Positions 24,866 through 33,645 of a stretch of DNA of 43,757 nt are shown in pieces. This stretch comes from Pseudomonadales bacterium (lineage in GTDB: Bacteria > Pseudomonadota > Gammaproteobacteria > Pseudomonadales > Pseudohongiellaceae). How positions within the stretch are numbered: position 1 is the first letter of the stretch; each line of letters begins with the position of its first letter. The position numbers and the translations under genes were made by a program. Under the pieces are notes generated by a model that searched no databases, was not told the DNA's origin, and saw only the letters and a program-made list of their open reading frames with translations. The stretch is taken from contig JALRBQ010000025.1 in the NCBI GenBank assembly GCA_023257655.1, forward strand, positions 1 to 43,757, given 5' to 3'.

Positions 24866-27275
24866 AGAATTCCGGCGGATAGTCATCCACCTGGATCGCC
24901 CGACTACGGGCCTGCTCCGCCGCCACCCAGGCAGCTGCTTCTTCCGGGGTACACACACTCGCCGCAACCGCCGCATCAGCGGTTGTCTGCAAGTCTGGCA
25001 AATCTTCCAATACCTTGTCCTTGATCGCCTGTCGGATACGCTTGCGCGTGTCCTTGCTGGCGAGCACCTGCCGGAAGGCATCTTCGATGATGAAGGCGGG
25101 ATCAGACTCATCCTTGCCGATGTAAAACAGCTCGGTAATGCGATCTCTCAGGGCATTGTCGCTGAACATGGTCTGGACCAGTTCGTGTTCCAGTCGGTCA
25201 TCGGGCAGCCGGTAGCGGGCTCCGAACGGGAAGACCAGCAGCCTCAATACCCAGGCGATGGGCTGGTTCGGCAGGTTCTCGAAAAACTCGCTGAACGCGA
25301 CCCGGCAATTGTAGAGCGCGAGTTGCAGATTCCATTGCACATAAGGCAGGTCTTCGGGCTGATTGCCCTGGTCCCGATAAAACTTCAAAACGGCACAGCC
25401 CAGATAGAGATTGCTGAGCACGTCGCCCAGCCGCGCCGACAGGCGTTCCTTGCGCTTCAGTGCTCCACCCAGCAGCATCATGGAAATGTCCGATACCAGC
25501 GCCAGCGCCGAACTCATGCGAGTCAGCTGTCGATAGTAGTGGGCAGTACTGTCACTCACCGGTGCCCGGGTAACCCGTGCCCCGGTAAGGCCCAGGCTCA
25601 GTGTGCGAATGACATTGCTGATCGTATAACCGATGTGGCGGAAGATCAGGCTGTCGAATTCCAGCAAGCCGGCAGCCGCATCGGGATTCTTGGCTGCCTG
25701 CATCTCGCGCAGAATGAAAGGATGACAGCGGATCGCACCCTGCCCGAAAATGATGAGGTTACGGGTCAGGATGTTGGCCCCTTCGACCGTAATTGCAATC
25801 GGCGTGCTGACATAGGCATTTGCCAGGTAATTGCTCGCACCCAGAATCAGACCGCGTCCGCCGTGCACATCCATTGCGTCCTGAATCACCTTGCGGGAAT
25901 TTTCGGTCATGTGGTACTTCGCAATCGCAGACACAACCGACGGCCGAATGTGCAAATCGACCGCGCCGGCAGTCATAACGCGGGCCGCCTCGAGCTGATA
26001 GGTATAGCCGGCAATGCGTGAGAACGCTTCCTCAATGCCTTCGAAATTGCCGATGGCAAGATTGAACTGTCGGCGCAGGCGGGCATACGCGCCAGTGAGG
26101 CGATAACACATCTTCGCCGTGGCGGTGCTGAGTGCGGGCAGTGAGATCGCCCGGCCTTCGGACAGGCATTCGACGAGCATCTGCCAGCCCTTGCCGGCAT
26201 AGTCCACGCCACCGATGATCCAGTCCAGGGGAATGAATACATTCTCGCCCTGCGTCGGACCATTCATGAACGCCATTCCCATCGGGAAGTGTCGTCGACC
26301 GTGAACGACACCGGGATGATGAGTAGGCACCAGCGCGACAGTGATTCCCAGATCCTCTTCCTCACCGAGCAGGTGGTCCGGATCACTCATCTTAAACGCA
26401 AGCCCGAGCACCGTCGCCACCGGCGCCAGGGTGATATAACGCTTGTTCCATGTCAGTGACAAACCGAGGCATTCCTTGCCCTCAAACTGGCCCTTGCAGA
26501 CGACACCCTTGTCGATGATCGCGCCGGCATCGCTACCCGCCTCGGGACTCGTAAGCCCGAAACAGGGTATCTCGGTGCCTTTCGCAAGACCCGGCAGGTA
26601 ACGCTGGCGTTGCGCTTCGGTACCATACTTCATCAACAGTTCCGCTGGACCGAGCGAGTTCGGCACCATCGCGTTTACGGCAGCGCTGCAGCTCTTGGTG
26701 GCGAGTTTCGTTACCACACAGGAGTGGGCCAGCGCGCCAAAACCCAGGCCACCGTATTCCTTCGGAATGATCATGCCGAGGAAACCGGCATCTTTCATGT
26801 ACTGCCAGGCCTCAGCGCTGAGGTCACGGTCGTGTTGCACAATAGTCCAGTCATCGAGCAGGCCACACAAGGTTTCGGTCTCGTTGTCGATGAACGCTTG
26901 TTCGGCCTCGGTCAGCGTCGGTTTCGGATAGGCGAAAAACTGTTTCCAGTCGGGATCTCCCTGAAACAATTCCGCCTCCCACCAGACATCACCGGCTTCA
27001 AGCGCCTCGGTCTCGGTGCGATTCATCGGTGGCAAGACACGCTGGAAGAATCGATAGACGGGTTGCGTCAAATACTGCAGCCGCAGTCCTCTGGCGAAAT
27101 AGAAGAAGCCGACGATGATCAGGACCAGCCAGGGTAGCCAGGCGAAGCCATAGAAGTAGCTCATGCCGATGAGCAGTAGCAGCACGGAGCCCAGGATCGT
27201 CAGCATGCGGGCACGCTGATAGGCAAAAATCCAGATGAGTAGTAGCGCGATGAGGGATTGCAATAAGGTGTTCAC
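24852..27275 (-). CDS. fadE: Long-form acyl-CoA dehydrogenase (FadE type)
   Basis: This 807-residue protein matches the long FadE dehydrogenase (E. coli FadE has 814), which catalyses the first step of fatty acid beta-oxidation. Residues 1-75 contain two hydrophobic segments (LLQSLIALLLIWIFAYQ and ILGSVLLLLIGMSYFYGFAWLPWLVLIIVGFFYF), anchoring it at the inner membrane. The acyl-CoA dehydrogenase core follows with PKEYGGLGFG, CFGLTSPEAGSDAG and DAMDVHGGRGLILG, then the FadE-specific C-terminal extension. The 3' end overlaps DUF599 by 14 bp. The PhyH-type gene upstream on the same strand is 25 bp away, so co-transcription is likely. Confidence 0.97.
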   Translation of the reverse strand: MNTLLQSLIALLLIWIFAYQRARMLTILGSVLLLLIGMSYFYGFAWLPWLVLIIVGFFYFARGLRLQYLTQPVYRFFQRVLPPMNRTETEALEAGDVWWEAELFQGDPDWKQFFAYPKPTLTEAEQAFIDNETETLCGLLDDWTIVQHDRDLSAEAWQYMKDAGFLGMIIPKEYGGLGFGALAHSCVVTKLATKSCSAAVNAMVPNSLGPAELLMKYGTEAQRQRYLPGLAKGTEIPCFGLTSPEAGSDAGAIIDKGVVCKGQFEGKECLGLSLTWNKRYITLAPVATVLGLAFKMSDPDHLLGEEEDLGITVALVPTHHPGVVHGRRHFPMGMAFMNGPTQGENVFIPLDWIIGGVDYAGKGWQMLVECLSEGRAISLPALSTATAKMCYRLTGAYARLRRQFNLAIGNFEGIEEAFSRIAGYTYQLEAARVMTAGAVDLHIRPSVVSAIAKYHMTENSRKVIQDAMDVHGGRGLILGASNYLANAYVSTPIAITVEGANILTRNLIIFGQGAIRCHPFILREMQAAKNPDAAAGLLEFDSLIFRHIGYTISNVIRTLSLGLTGARVTRAPVSDSTAHYYRQLTRMSSALALVSDISMMLLGGALKRKERLSARLGDVLSNLYLGCAVLKFYRDQGNQPEDLPYVQWNLQLALYNCRVAFSEFFENLPNQPIAWVLRLLVFPFGARYRLPDDRLEHELVQTMFSDNALRDRITELFYIGKDESDPAFIIEDAFRQVLASKDTRKRIRQAIKDKVLEDLPDLQTTADAAVAASVCTPEEAAAWVAAEQARSRAIQVDDYPPEFFSRR

Positions 27276-27300
27276 AGTGCTCCTGCTTCGGGAAGCTTAA

Positions 27301-28116
27301 TTAGTCGGTGAGCCTCCACCAGGCCTTGCGTAGACGGCCAAAGCCGCGACGAAAGAATCCCGGAGGCGAGTGCGGCCGATTCGCTACCGGAATCCATTCC
27401 GGATCGCGGTAATGCACGTGTCCACTCTTGCTCAGCATGGGGGTGTAATAGCGACACCCGGAGAAGAAATAATGGGTAACCTGTGAATGTCGACTCTGCG
27501 TGAGATCACGCTGCTCGGAACCGCCATGCAGCAGGTTGGCATGCCAGATCAGCGCTTCGCCTTTTTTGATGACACCAAAGGCTGGTTGCAAACCGCGTTC
27601 TTCGACGAGTTGTCGAATTCTGACTTCATATTCCTTGTAAAAACTCTCACTACTGCCGAGACCGAAGTCCTCCATGGAATACTCCGGCAAGGTATGGCTG
27701 CCCGGGTAATAGATCAGGGGTCCATTGTCCATTGTGATGTCTTGCAAGGCGACCCACACGCCTGCCATGAATCCACTCGGCTTCGTGTTGAAGTGAATGG
27801 TGTCGGAATGAGGTGATTGTCGCGTGCCAACCGGAAAATTCAAGGTTTGAAAAGGCAGCGGCTTGCGCCCGAAGAGTTGTTCGAGAGCGTTCAGAATATT
27901 CGGTCTGGTGGCCAAAACACGCACCTCATCGACGCGCTTCCAGGCGTCCTGCACCCGGGCTGGAGCACTGGGATTATTGTGGTACTCAGCTCCCAGCAAG
28001 GGATTTATCTTGTCGATAATTGTGTCCAGAAATTGGTGATCCAGTCCGAAATCGACGACGAGATATCCGTCTTTATGGAATTGTTCAATCTGTTCTGCGG
28101 TTAACACATTCGGCAT
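27301..28116 (-). CDS. PhyH-family Fe(II)/2-oxoglutarate dioxygenase
   Basis: This 271-residue protein has the iron-binding triad of phytanoyl-CoA dioxygenase-like enzymes: H103-x-D105 in SPHSDTIHF and H197 in LLHGGSEQRD, with R209 as the probable 2-oxoglutarate anchor. It would hydroxylate an unknown small molecule. PhyH refers to phytanoyl-CoA and has no relation to phytate. The gene is 25 bp upstream of fadE on the same strand, which would suit a lipid-type substrate, but that is only context. Confidence 0.9.
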   Translation of the reverse strand: MPNVLTAEQIEQFHKDGYLVVDFGLDHQFLDTIIDKINPLLGAEYHNNPSAPARVQDAWKRVDEVRVLATRPNILNALEQLFGRKPLPFQTLNFPVGTRQSPHSDTIHFNTKPSGFMAGVWVALQDITMDNGPLIYYPGSHTLPEYSMEDFGLGSSESFYKEYEVRIRQLVEERGLQPAFGVIKKGEALIWHANLLHGGSEQRDLTQSRHSQVTHYFFSGCRYYTPMLSKSGHVHYRDPEWIPVANRPHSPPGFFRRGFGRLRKAWWRLTD

Positions 28117-28165
28117 AGGGTTGTTCTTGTGATTATCCGGAATTGACTGTTAAGGCCAGCGTCAC

Positions 28166-29179
28166 TCAGGGCCGGTGTCCCAGTGCACGTTGCATGATCT
28201 CATGCTGAATAGTCATCATGTGACCGATGGAACGCCGCCAGTATTCGGAATTATGGCGCCCGTGGCTCTGCATATAATCGAACGGCACGTTGTTTACCAT
28301 CAATAATTGCGCCAGTTCCCGCGCCTCATTGATGAGCCCGTCTTCCGTGCCGGCATCGATATAGATGTGGGGCATCTGGCTACGCGGCACATTATAAATG
28401 ATGCTGAACGGATCATAGGCGAGCGCCTGCTCCTCACTCACGAAGTCCCGACCTTTCGGTGTGCGCTCATCCTGGGTACTGAATCCCGGAATATCGACGA
28501 TCTTCGAGATGAAGGCATCGGCGGCATCAATCTGTGCCTGACGCTGCGGGTCACGCGGTGCCGGCGTACGATCAATGCCGGCCGCGATCGTGGCCGCAGC
28601 CGTGCGTGCATAGCTGAGCGCACCGCTGGTGCTGCCGATCGACACGAACTGATCGGCGTGGCGCAAACCCAGAGAAAACGCAGCGAAGCCTCCCATCGAC
28701 AAACCGGCAATCGCCCTGCCCTCACGTCGCGCCTCGGTTCGATAATGGCTGTCCACATACCCAATCACATCGTTAATGATGTGATCTTCCCAGTTGTTGG
28801 TCTGCCCGTCGTCGTTGCGGGCGTAATTGACGAACCAACTATTGCCTCCGTCCGGCAACACCAGAATCAGATCAGACAGTTTCCTGGCGTAAAAGGCCGC
28901 CGCCAGATTTCGACCCCAGATCGTGTAGTTCTGCATGAAACCGTGCAGAAGATACAGCACCGGATAGCGCTGCTCACCGTCGGCATAGCCAGGAGGCAAC
29001 ACGATGTCGAACTTCATCTGGCGATTCACCGCAGGACTGAAAAATTCGACAGTTTCCAGACCGGGCGGAATGGGCGCCGGTTCGGGAACCAGCTCCGGCT
29101 CCTGCGCCGTTGCGGTGGTGCCCAGCCAGACTGTTATCAGCAACAGCCAGCAGCGGCAGTAACGTGCAGTGTGACTCAT
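28166..29179 (-). CDS. Exported alpha/beta-hydrolase (esterase D/FrmB-like)
   Basis: This 337-residue protein has a signal peptide (ending TATAQ, about residue 26) and the putative-esterase fold. The nucleophile is S161 in GLSMGG, with probable acid in YIDAGTEDGL and the histidine in HGRHNSEYW. VLYLLHGFMQNYTIWG carries the oxyanion-side HG motif. It would hydrolyse an ester in the periplasm or outside. The substrate is unknown. It lies 49 bp upstream of the PhyH gene in the same direction. Confidence 0.9.
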   Translation of the reverse strand: MSHTARYCRCWLLLITVWLGTTATAQEPELVPEPAPIPPGLETVEFFSPAVNRQMKFDIVLPPGYADGEQRYPVLYLLHGFMQNYTIWGRNLAAAFYARKLSDLILVLPDGGNSWFVNYARNDDGQTNNWEDHIINDVIGYVDSHYRTEARREGRAIAGLSMGGFAAFSLGLRHADQFVSIGSTSGALSYARTAAATIAAGIDRTPAPRDPQRQAQIDAADAFISKIVDIPGFSTQDERTPKGRDFVSEEQALAYDPFSIIYNVPRSQMPHIYIDAGTEDGLINEARELAQLLMVNNVPFDYMQSHGRHNSEYWRRSIGHMMTIQHEIMQRALGHRP

Positions 29180-29312
29180 AGCGGGTGAATTTCCTTGCGG
29201 TTGATCAACAGATTGCGTCCCGCTGGTTTGACCACGGTCGGCACAAGCTGTTCTCTGTCAATTGCGCCAATGCTATAGTCTATCGACCTTAAACTAAAGG
29301 GAAGTTAGGCGT

Positions 29313-29669
29313 TTGCGCGTTATTCCTGCGTTGTCGAGTTGTTTATTGGGTGTATTGGCTGCCTTTGGCTGTGACGACAGCAGGGCTTCGGAGACTCTGT
29401 TTCTGGAGAATTGCGCGGTGTGTCATCAGCGCGACGGGATGGGCATTCCCGATGTCTATCCTTCGCTCGTTCGCAGCGAGGTCGTGCGCGGCAGCGCCGT
29501 CGATGTGGCGCTGGTGCTGTTGATCGGTCGTGGCGAGATGCCTTCGTTCAAAGGCGTGCTGAGCAGTGACGACATGGCCTCAATCATCAACTATGTGCGC
29601 ACCACGTTCGGCAAGCAGACTGACACGATCAGCCCCGAGCGCATTGCCGCATTACAGCGCGCGAACTGA
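29313..29669 (+). CDS. Small exported cytochrome c
   Basis: This 118-residue protein has a hydrophobic N-terminus and one heme site C34-A-V-C37-H38. M76 in GRGEMPSF is the probable second axial ligand, and MASIINYVRTTF is the usual C-terminal helix. It should be a soluble or lipid-anchored periplasmic electron carrier; C20 follows a poor lipobox (AAFGC), so anchoring is uncertain. The start is probably TTG at 29313, with AAGGGAAG upstream. No redox partner gene is adjacent. Confidence 0.85.
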   Translation: MRVIPALSSCLLGVLAAFGCDDSRASETLFLENCAVCHQRDGMGIPDVYPSLVRSEVVRGSAVDVALVLLIGRGEMPSFKGVLSSDDMASIINYVRTTFGKQTDTISPERIAALQRAN

Positions 29670-29715
29670 CGCGCAAGTTATGGCGATATCCCACCAGGCA
29701 CAACAGCGTGCCGGC

Positions 29716-30927
29716 CTATTCAGGCGCGTTCACAGGCAGTGCATGAACCTGCGGAGCAGACGCCGCTAACGGGGCAGCATCAGGCAGCAATGAGTGATAA
29801 AACGCCAGCATGCGCAAGGCGCATTGATGCGAGTCCCAGGTGCCGGCATAACGGACCGCCGCGTGACTCAGGTTCTGGAGTCGAGCGGGGTCTTGCAACA
29901 AGGCACTGACCCTGTCGCTGAAATCCCGCACTGAACCGTCCGTGATACTGGCTCCTTCGCCTTCTTTTAACACGTCAACAGTTCCCATGGCAGCGATCGA
30001 CACCACCGGCAAACCGGCAGCCATGGCCTCCAAAAGCACCAGGCCCTGGGTTTCGGTTCTCGAAGCAAATACAAACAGATCGGCGGCGTGATAGCAGTCA
30101 GCCAGTTCGGCTCGGCGATCGAGATACCCTACGAAGCTGATGTTGTCCTGCAGCCGCAACGCATTCGCCTGTTCCATGCAAGCCTTGCGTGCGGGCCCCT
30201 CACCGGCGATGACGAGATGCGTGTCCGGCCATCGCGCGTGCAAGTCGGCGAACATCTCGAGCAATAAACCGATGTTTTTTTCGAAGGCGATGCGACTCAC
30301 GTTCAACAACACCTTGTGATGCACGGGAATGCCCAGTCGTTCGCGAAAGGCGGTGCCATTGCCCGTGGCGAACAGCGTCGAATCGATGCCGGTTGGCAGG
30401 ATCTGCATCCTGCGGCGCACACCGTATCCCTTCAGCAAGTTAACGATTACCGAAGAGGGTGCGATCACACCAGACACCTGATTGCACTGGCTCACCGAGA
30501 AGCGGCGTGCACACAAGCGCAGGAGGCTCTTCGGTAACCAGGGAATGTAGTGATACAAATATTCCTCGAACAGCGTGTGATAGGTACACACACTCGGTAC
30601 GCCAAGCGCACGGGCGATGGCCTGACCCGCGTAATGGGCCACGAAAGGGGTATGGATATGGACAATGTCCGGTCGCAGCTGGCGCCAGCGCAGCATGTCG
30701 GAGGTGATATCGCGAAAGCGCATCATCCGATCTTCGGGATCGAGGATTACACCGCGAGCCGGTATGCGGAATAACCGGATGTCGTCGACAAACGGCGTCG
30801 GGTATTCCGGCGCGATGAGGAAGACCTCATGCCCCAGCGCCTCCAATTCCTGTCGAAACGACTGGATCGATGTGGACACACCATTAATGCGCGGGAAGTA
30901 GACATCGGAAATCATCAGGATTCGCAT
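29716..30927 (-). CDS. GT4 glycosyltransferase, probable glycolipid synthase (Agt-like)
   Basis: This 403-residue protein has the GT-B fold of family GT4. MRILMISDVYFPRINGVSTSIQSF is the usual N-terminal acceptor domain start; R212 and K217 (SRIAFEKN) and the E292-x7-E300 motif (ETQGLVLLE) match nucleotide-sugar binding. It follows the PlcP-type phosphoesterase by 10 bp. In marine and rhizobial bacteria a PlcP gene is paired with a glycosyltransferase, Agt, that adds a sugar to the diacylglycerol PlcP releases, replacing phospholipid with glycolipid when phosphate is scarce. That role is inferred here from context and fold; the sugar is unknown. Confidence 0.88.
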   Translation of the reverse strand: MRILMISDVYFPRINGVSTSIQSFRQELEALGHEVFLIAPEYPTPFVDDIRLFRIPARGVILDPEDRMMRFRDITSDMLRWRQLRPDIVHIHTPFVAHYAGQAIARALGVPSVCTYHTLFEEYLYHYIPWLPKSLLRLCARRFSVSQCNQVSGVIAPSSVIVNLLKGYGVRRRMQILPTGIDSTLFATGNGTAFRERLGIPVHHKVLLNVSRIAFEKNIGLLLEMFADLHARWPDTHLVIAGEGPARKACMEQANALRLQDNISFVGYLDRRAELADCYHAADLFVFASRTETQGLVLLEAMAAGLPVVSIAAMGTVDVLKEGEGASITDGSVRDFSDRVSALLQDPARLQNLSHAAVRYAGTWDSHQCALRMLAFYHSLLPDAAPLAASAPQVHALPVNAPE

Positions 30928-30937
30928 GGGAGTGTCT

Positions 30938-31741
30938 CTAGGCGGCGCGATGCAGGTCGATCAGTTCTTCGAGTTGGGCCACGGTGGAGTGTTCGAACTC
31001 GTTGACCCAGTGCAAGAGCTCCAGCTTGCCATCCTTGTGCTCCACCAGCGCACTGCAACTCTCTACCCAGTCACCGTCGTTACAGTAAAGTGTGTCGCCG
31101 ATCTGCCGCATCCCGGCGTGGTGAATGTGCCCACACACAACCCCGTCGACTCCCTCTTCTGCCGCCAGGTTCGCCAGCGCTGCCTCATAGCTGCCAATGT
31201 AGTCCACGGCATTCTTCACCTTGCCCTTGATGTAGGCCGCCAGCGACCAGTAAGACAAGCCGGCCAGACGACGCAGTGCATTCACACAATGATTCAGGCG
31301 CAACAGACTGCCGTAGGCGATGCTGCCGATACTGGCGAGGAACCGACTGTGTTTCACAATCAGGTCAAACTCGTCACCATGCGTGACAAGCAGTCGCTTT
31401 CCTTCGACAGTGTTATGAATATAGTCACGACAGATGCGGACATTGCCGAAGGTATAGCCGATATATTCCCGCATGACGTCGTCGTGATTACCGGGAATAT
31501 AGATTACCTGTGTGTTGTGCTTGGCCTTGCCGAGAATTGAACGAATCACGTTGGTATGCAGCTGGGGCCAGTACGGCGTTCGCTGCAGAGACCAGAAATC
31601 AACGATGTCACCGACGAGGAACAGATATTCCGTCTCTACCGAGTGCAGGAAATGCAGGAGCGCCTCTGCCTGGCAGCCTTTGAAACCCAGATGGACATCT
31701 GAAATAAATATGCTGCGAAACTTCAGTTTTTTTCCGGCCAT
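30938..31741 (-). CDS. plcP: PlcP-type metallophosphoesterase (phospholipase C-like)
   Basis: This 267-residue calcineurin-like phosphoesterase has all metal-site motifs: D15-x-H17 (SDVHLG), D45 (GDIVD), N85-H86-D87 (GNHDD), H121 (VTHGDEFD), and H205-x-H207 (CGHIHHAG). It belongs to the LpxH-related COG2908 group. Details such as TYWPQ-like RTPYWPQ, KVKNAVDYIG and CNDGDWVESCSALVEH resemble rhizobial PlcP, which removes the head group from phospholipids to give diacylglycerol, rather than E. coli LpxH (240 residues). PlcP is thus the better call, with LpxH-like activity as the alternative. Tandem PHO-box-like repeats precede it. Confidence 0.82.
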   Translation of the reverse strand: MAGKKLKFRSIFISDVHLGFKGCQAEALLHFLHSVETEYLFLVGDIVDFWSLQRTPYWPQLHTNVIRSILGKAKHNTQVIYIPGNHDDVMREYIGYTFGNVRICRDYIHNTVEGKRLLVTHGDEFDLIVKHSRFLASIGSIAYGSLLRLNHCVNALRRLAGLSYWSLAAYIKGKVKNAVDYIGSYEAALANLAAEEGVDGVVCGHIHHAGMRQIGDTLYCNDGDWVESCSALVEHKDGKLELLHWVNEFEHSTVAQLEELIDLHRAA

Positions 31742-31810
31742 GTCACATCACTCTGAAATGTAATTGCTGCGCTGAAATTGCTGCTTTTGAATTACCAAGA
31801 GAGTCGGCGC

Positions 31811-31866
31811 ATGTTGGCCAGAATTTATTACAGCGGGATGAAGTGTTAGTGAACTTTTTGTTACAG
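31811..31866 (-). promoter_or_regulatory. Candidate tandem PHO boxes upstream of plcP-like operon
   Basis: On the minus strand, 7-mers recur at exact 11-bp steps: CTGTAAC (31866-31860), AGTTCAC (31855-31849), ACTTCAT (31844-31838) and CTGTAAT (31833-31827). The PhoB consensus half-site is CTGTCAT/C; the first and last copies match best. Ten nt after the last copy lies CAACAT (31816-31811), a poor -10. The pattern is weaker than at the PAP2 promoter but has the same period and geometry. The plcP start is at 31741, about 70 nt further on. Confidence 0.5.
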
Positions 31867-31898
31867 AACGATGATGCGCGCAACGTAAACCCTTCGCC

Positions 31899-32975
31899 TC
31901 AGAAGACGAGATCGGCAATGATGTTCTTGCCGAAGCTTGCATCGTATGTGTAAGCCAGTCTGGATTCGCTCCAGAGTGTGGCAGCCAGCTCTTCAACCGA
32001 CTGTGTGCAGCCACGACGGATCCACTGCGCCAGCGCCAGACCCACAGGAGGATAATGAATCGGCGTGTGGGCGGGCAATTGCAGCCACTGCGCGAGTGCT
32101 ACCTGGTCGAGATCCTCGATCACGGTGGCACGTGAAAGCGCTTGCAACGCCAGGGCATTACTCAGTTGTTCATATTGACCCGCGAGCGGTTTGACCAACA
32201 GCTTTTTGCCTAAAGCCAGGCATTCGCTCGCCAGCTCAAAGCCGGCATTGCTGATGACTCCCGTACAATCCTCAAGGTGGCGATGAAATTCCCTATGAGA
32301 CAGCGGTTGCAGATGAATATGGCCGCGAACCTCGGGTGCCGGGACGCGCGCGAACACGCAGAAATCAGTGTCCGTGAAGGGTTGCAGAAACTGCACGATA
32401 TGCTCAATCGCTTCGAATCCCATGTACACCACAACCTTGTTCGCCACCGGTGCCAGCAAGTGGTGGGCCTCGATCAACGGAGGCAACACGGGCGCGTTGA
32501 AATGATGCCAATGCAAACCCAGCGCCTGATTTACCGGCGCGAAGCAGCGCATCAGCAGGCGTGAGGCTGCATAACCTCGCACTTTAGGCACCGCGTAACA
32601 AAAGGCATTCTGGTGACTGATGCCGAGACTCGGCTTGCCTGCCAGTTTCGCAGCCCAGGCCGTCACTGGTTCGAAATCAGAGATCACAAGGTCATAGCCA
32701 TTGACCTGCAGGTTGCGGACTTCGCGCAGAAAATTAAGCAGGCTGTTGTTGCGAAAGGTCGCGACCGGATTCAGCTTTCCCGCTTCCACCACGAGTGTGA
32801 AACCACGCAGACAGCGGTAATCACCGAACAGGCCCATATCGAAAAATTCTTCGCGAGCACGCCCGGAGAAAACACAGTCTACCTCGATGCCCGCGGATAA
32901 CAGCTCGGGTAGCAATGAGCGTGCGCGCGCAAGATGACCATTACCGGTACCCTGAATTCCATAGAGTATCCGCAT
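31899..32975 (-). CDS. MJ1255/VC2487-type glycosyltransferase (MurG-like fold)
   Basis: This 358-residue protein begins MRILYGIQGTGNGHLARARSLLPELL, the glycine-rich N-terminal loop of the MJ1255/VC2487 glycosyltransferase family, related to MurG and to plant-type MGDG synthase. NAGFELASECLALGKKLLVKPLAGQYEQLSNA corresponds to the donor-binding region of this fold. Its start is 2 bp after the PAP2 gene, so the two are one transcript and probably one pathway. A role in glycolipid synthesis on diacylglycerol made by PAP2 or PlcP is inferred; the exact acceptor is not known. Confidence 0.85.
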   Translation of the reverse strand: MRILYGIQGTGNGHLARARSLLPELLSAGIEVDCVFSGRAREEFFDMGLFGDYRCLRGFTLVVEAGKLNPVATFRNNSLLNFLREVRNLQVNGYDLVISDFEPVTAWAAKLAGKPSLGISHQNAFCYAVPKVRGYAASRLLMRCFAPVNQALGLHWHHFNAPVLPPLIEAHHLLAPVANKVVVYMGFEAIEHIVQFLQPFTDTDFCVFARVPAPEVRGHIHLQPLSHREFHRHLEDCTGVISNAGFELASECLALGKKLLVKPLAGQYEQLSNALALQALSRATVIEDLDQVALAQWLQLPAHTPIHYPPVGLALAQWIRRGCTQSVEELAATLWSESRLAYTYDASFGKNIIADLVF

Positions 32976-32977
32976 CG

Positions 32978-33496
32978 TCAGAGCATGAACTCCACTGCGA
33001 GCAGACTGCTGCCGGTACCGAGCAAGCCTCCGGCAATGATATCGCCGGGATAGTGCACGCCCAACAGAATGCGCGATAGTCCGATCAGTCCGGCCCAGCC
33101 GAAGCCAATCACCGCGAATTCACCATAGAAACAGGCCAAGGTTGTTGCCACAAGAAATGCCGCAGCAGTGTGGCCGGATGGCATACTGAATTTGTCACTG
33201 GGCTCGATGGCCTTGGCAGCATTAGCGAGACTGACAAAGGGTCGGTCGCGCTTGATCGTGACCTTGAGCAACATGAACAGTGGCAGTTCAATCACGAATC
33301 CCATTAACAAGGACTTGATGAACTCGAGATAGTGCAGCGGCTCAAACCAGTAAATACCGGCGGCCAGCAGCAGATAGAGCGGGCCATCGCCGGTATGGGA
33401 GACGAGCCGCGAGCAGCGCGTTATTGCTACGCTGCGTTGTAGTCGAATGAATCCTGAGTAAGCGAGCGCGTCTAAACCGTCAATTGTATTTAGCAC
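32978..33496 (-). CDS. PAP2-family phosphatase, membrane protein
   Basis: This 172-residue membrane protein has the complete PAP2 phosphatase signature: K78-x6-R85-P86, P106-S-G-H109 and S141-R-x5-H148-x3-D152, between hydrophobic segments. It would dephosphorylate a lipid phosphate such as phosphatidic acid, giving diacylglycerol, or undecaprenyl pyrophosphate. Start is GTG at 33496 behind AGGAGAG. It is the first gene of a two-gene operon with the MJ1255-type glycosyltransferase, and a candidate PHO box with correct geometry lies 45-80 bp upstream. Confidence 0.93.
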   Translation of the reverse strand: MLNTIDGLDALAYSGFIRLQRSVAITRCSRLVSHTGDGPLYLLLAAGIYWFEPLHYLEFIKSLLMGFVIELPLFMLLKVTIKRDRPFVSLANAAKAIEPSDKFSMPSGHTAAAFLVATTLACFYGEFAVIGFGWAGLIGLSRILLGVHYPGDIIAGGLLGTGSSLLAVEFML

Positions 33497-33528
33497 ATCT
33501 ACTCTCCTGTCCGGCTTTCGATGCCGGT

Positions 33529-33573
33529 ACTATAGGCAGGGTTTGTGTCAGTCCGGCGAAAGTTCTGTGACAG
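33529..33573 (-). promoter_or_regulatory. Candidate PHO-box promoter of the PAP2-glycosyltransferase operon
   Basis: On the minus strand three 7-mers recur at exact 11-bp steps: CTGTCAC (33573-33567), CTTTCGC (33562-33556) and CTGACAC (33551-33545). The first and third match the PhoB half-site CTGTCAT/C in 6 of 7 positions. Exactly 10 nt after the last follows TATAGT (33534-33529), five of six matches to -10. This is the spacing of E. coli PhoB-activated promoters, in which the PHO box replaces the -35. Regulation by phosphate is inferred from it. Confidence 0.68.
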
Positions 33574-33597
33574 TTTTCTTACAAGGAGCAGGATTTG

Positions 33598-33625
33598 AAA
33601 AAAAGGGGCCCAGGGGCCCCTTTTT
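33598..33625 (-). terminator. Intrinsic terminator after the TonB-dependent receptor gene
   Basis: An 11-bp stem (33600-33610 with 33615-33625) with GGGGCC core and a 4-nt loop is flanked by A- and T-runs. On the minus strand the stem is followed by seven U residues. It lies just downstream of the receptor gene (ends at 33646) and just upstream of the PAP2 promoter, separating the two transcripts. Confidence 0.85.
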
Positions 33626-33645
33626 CTCCTTCATGGAACGCCACA

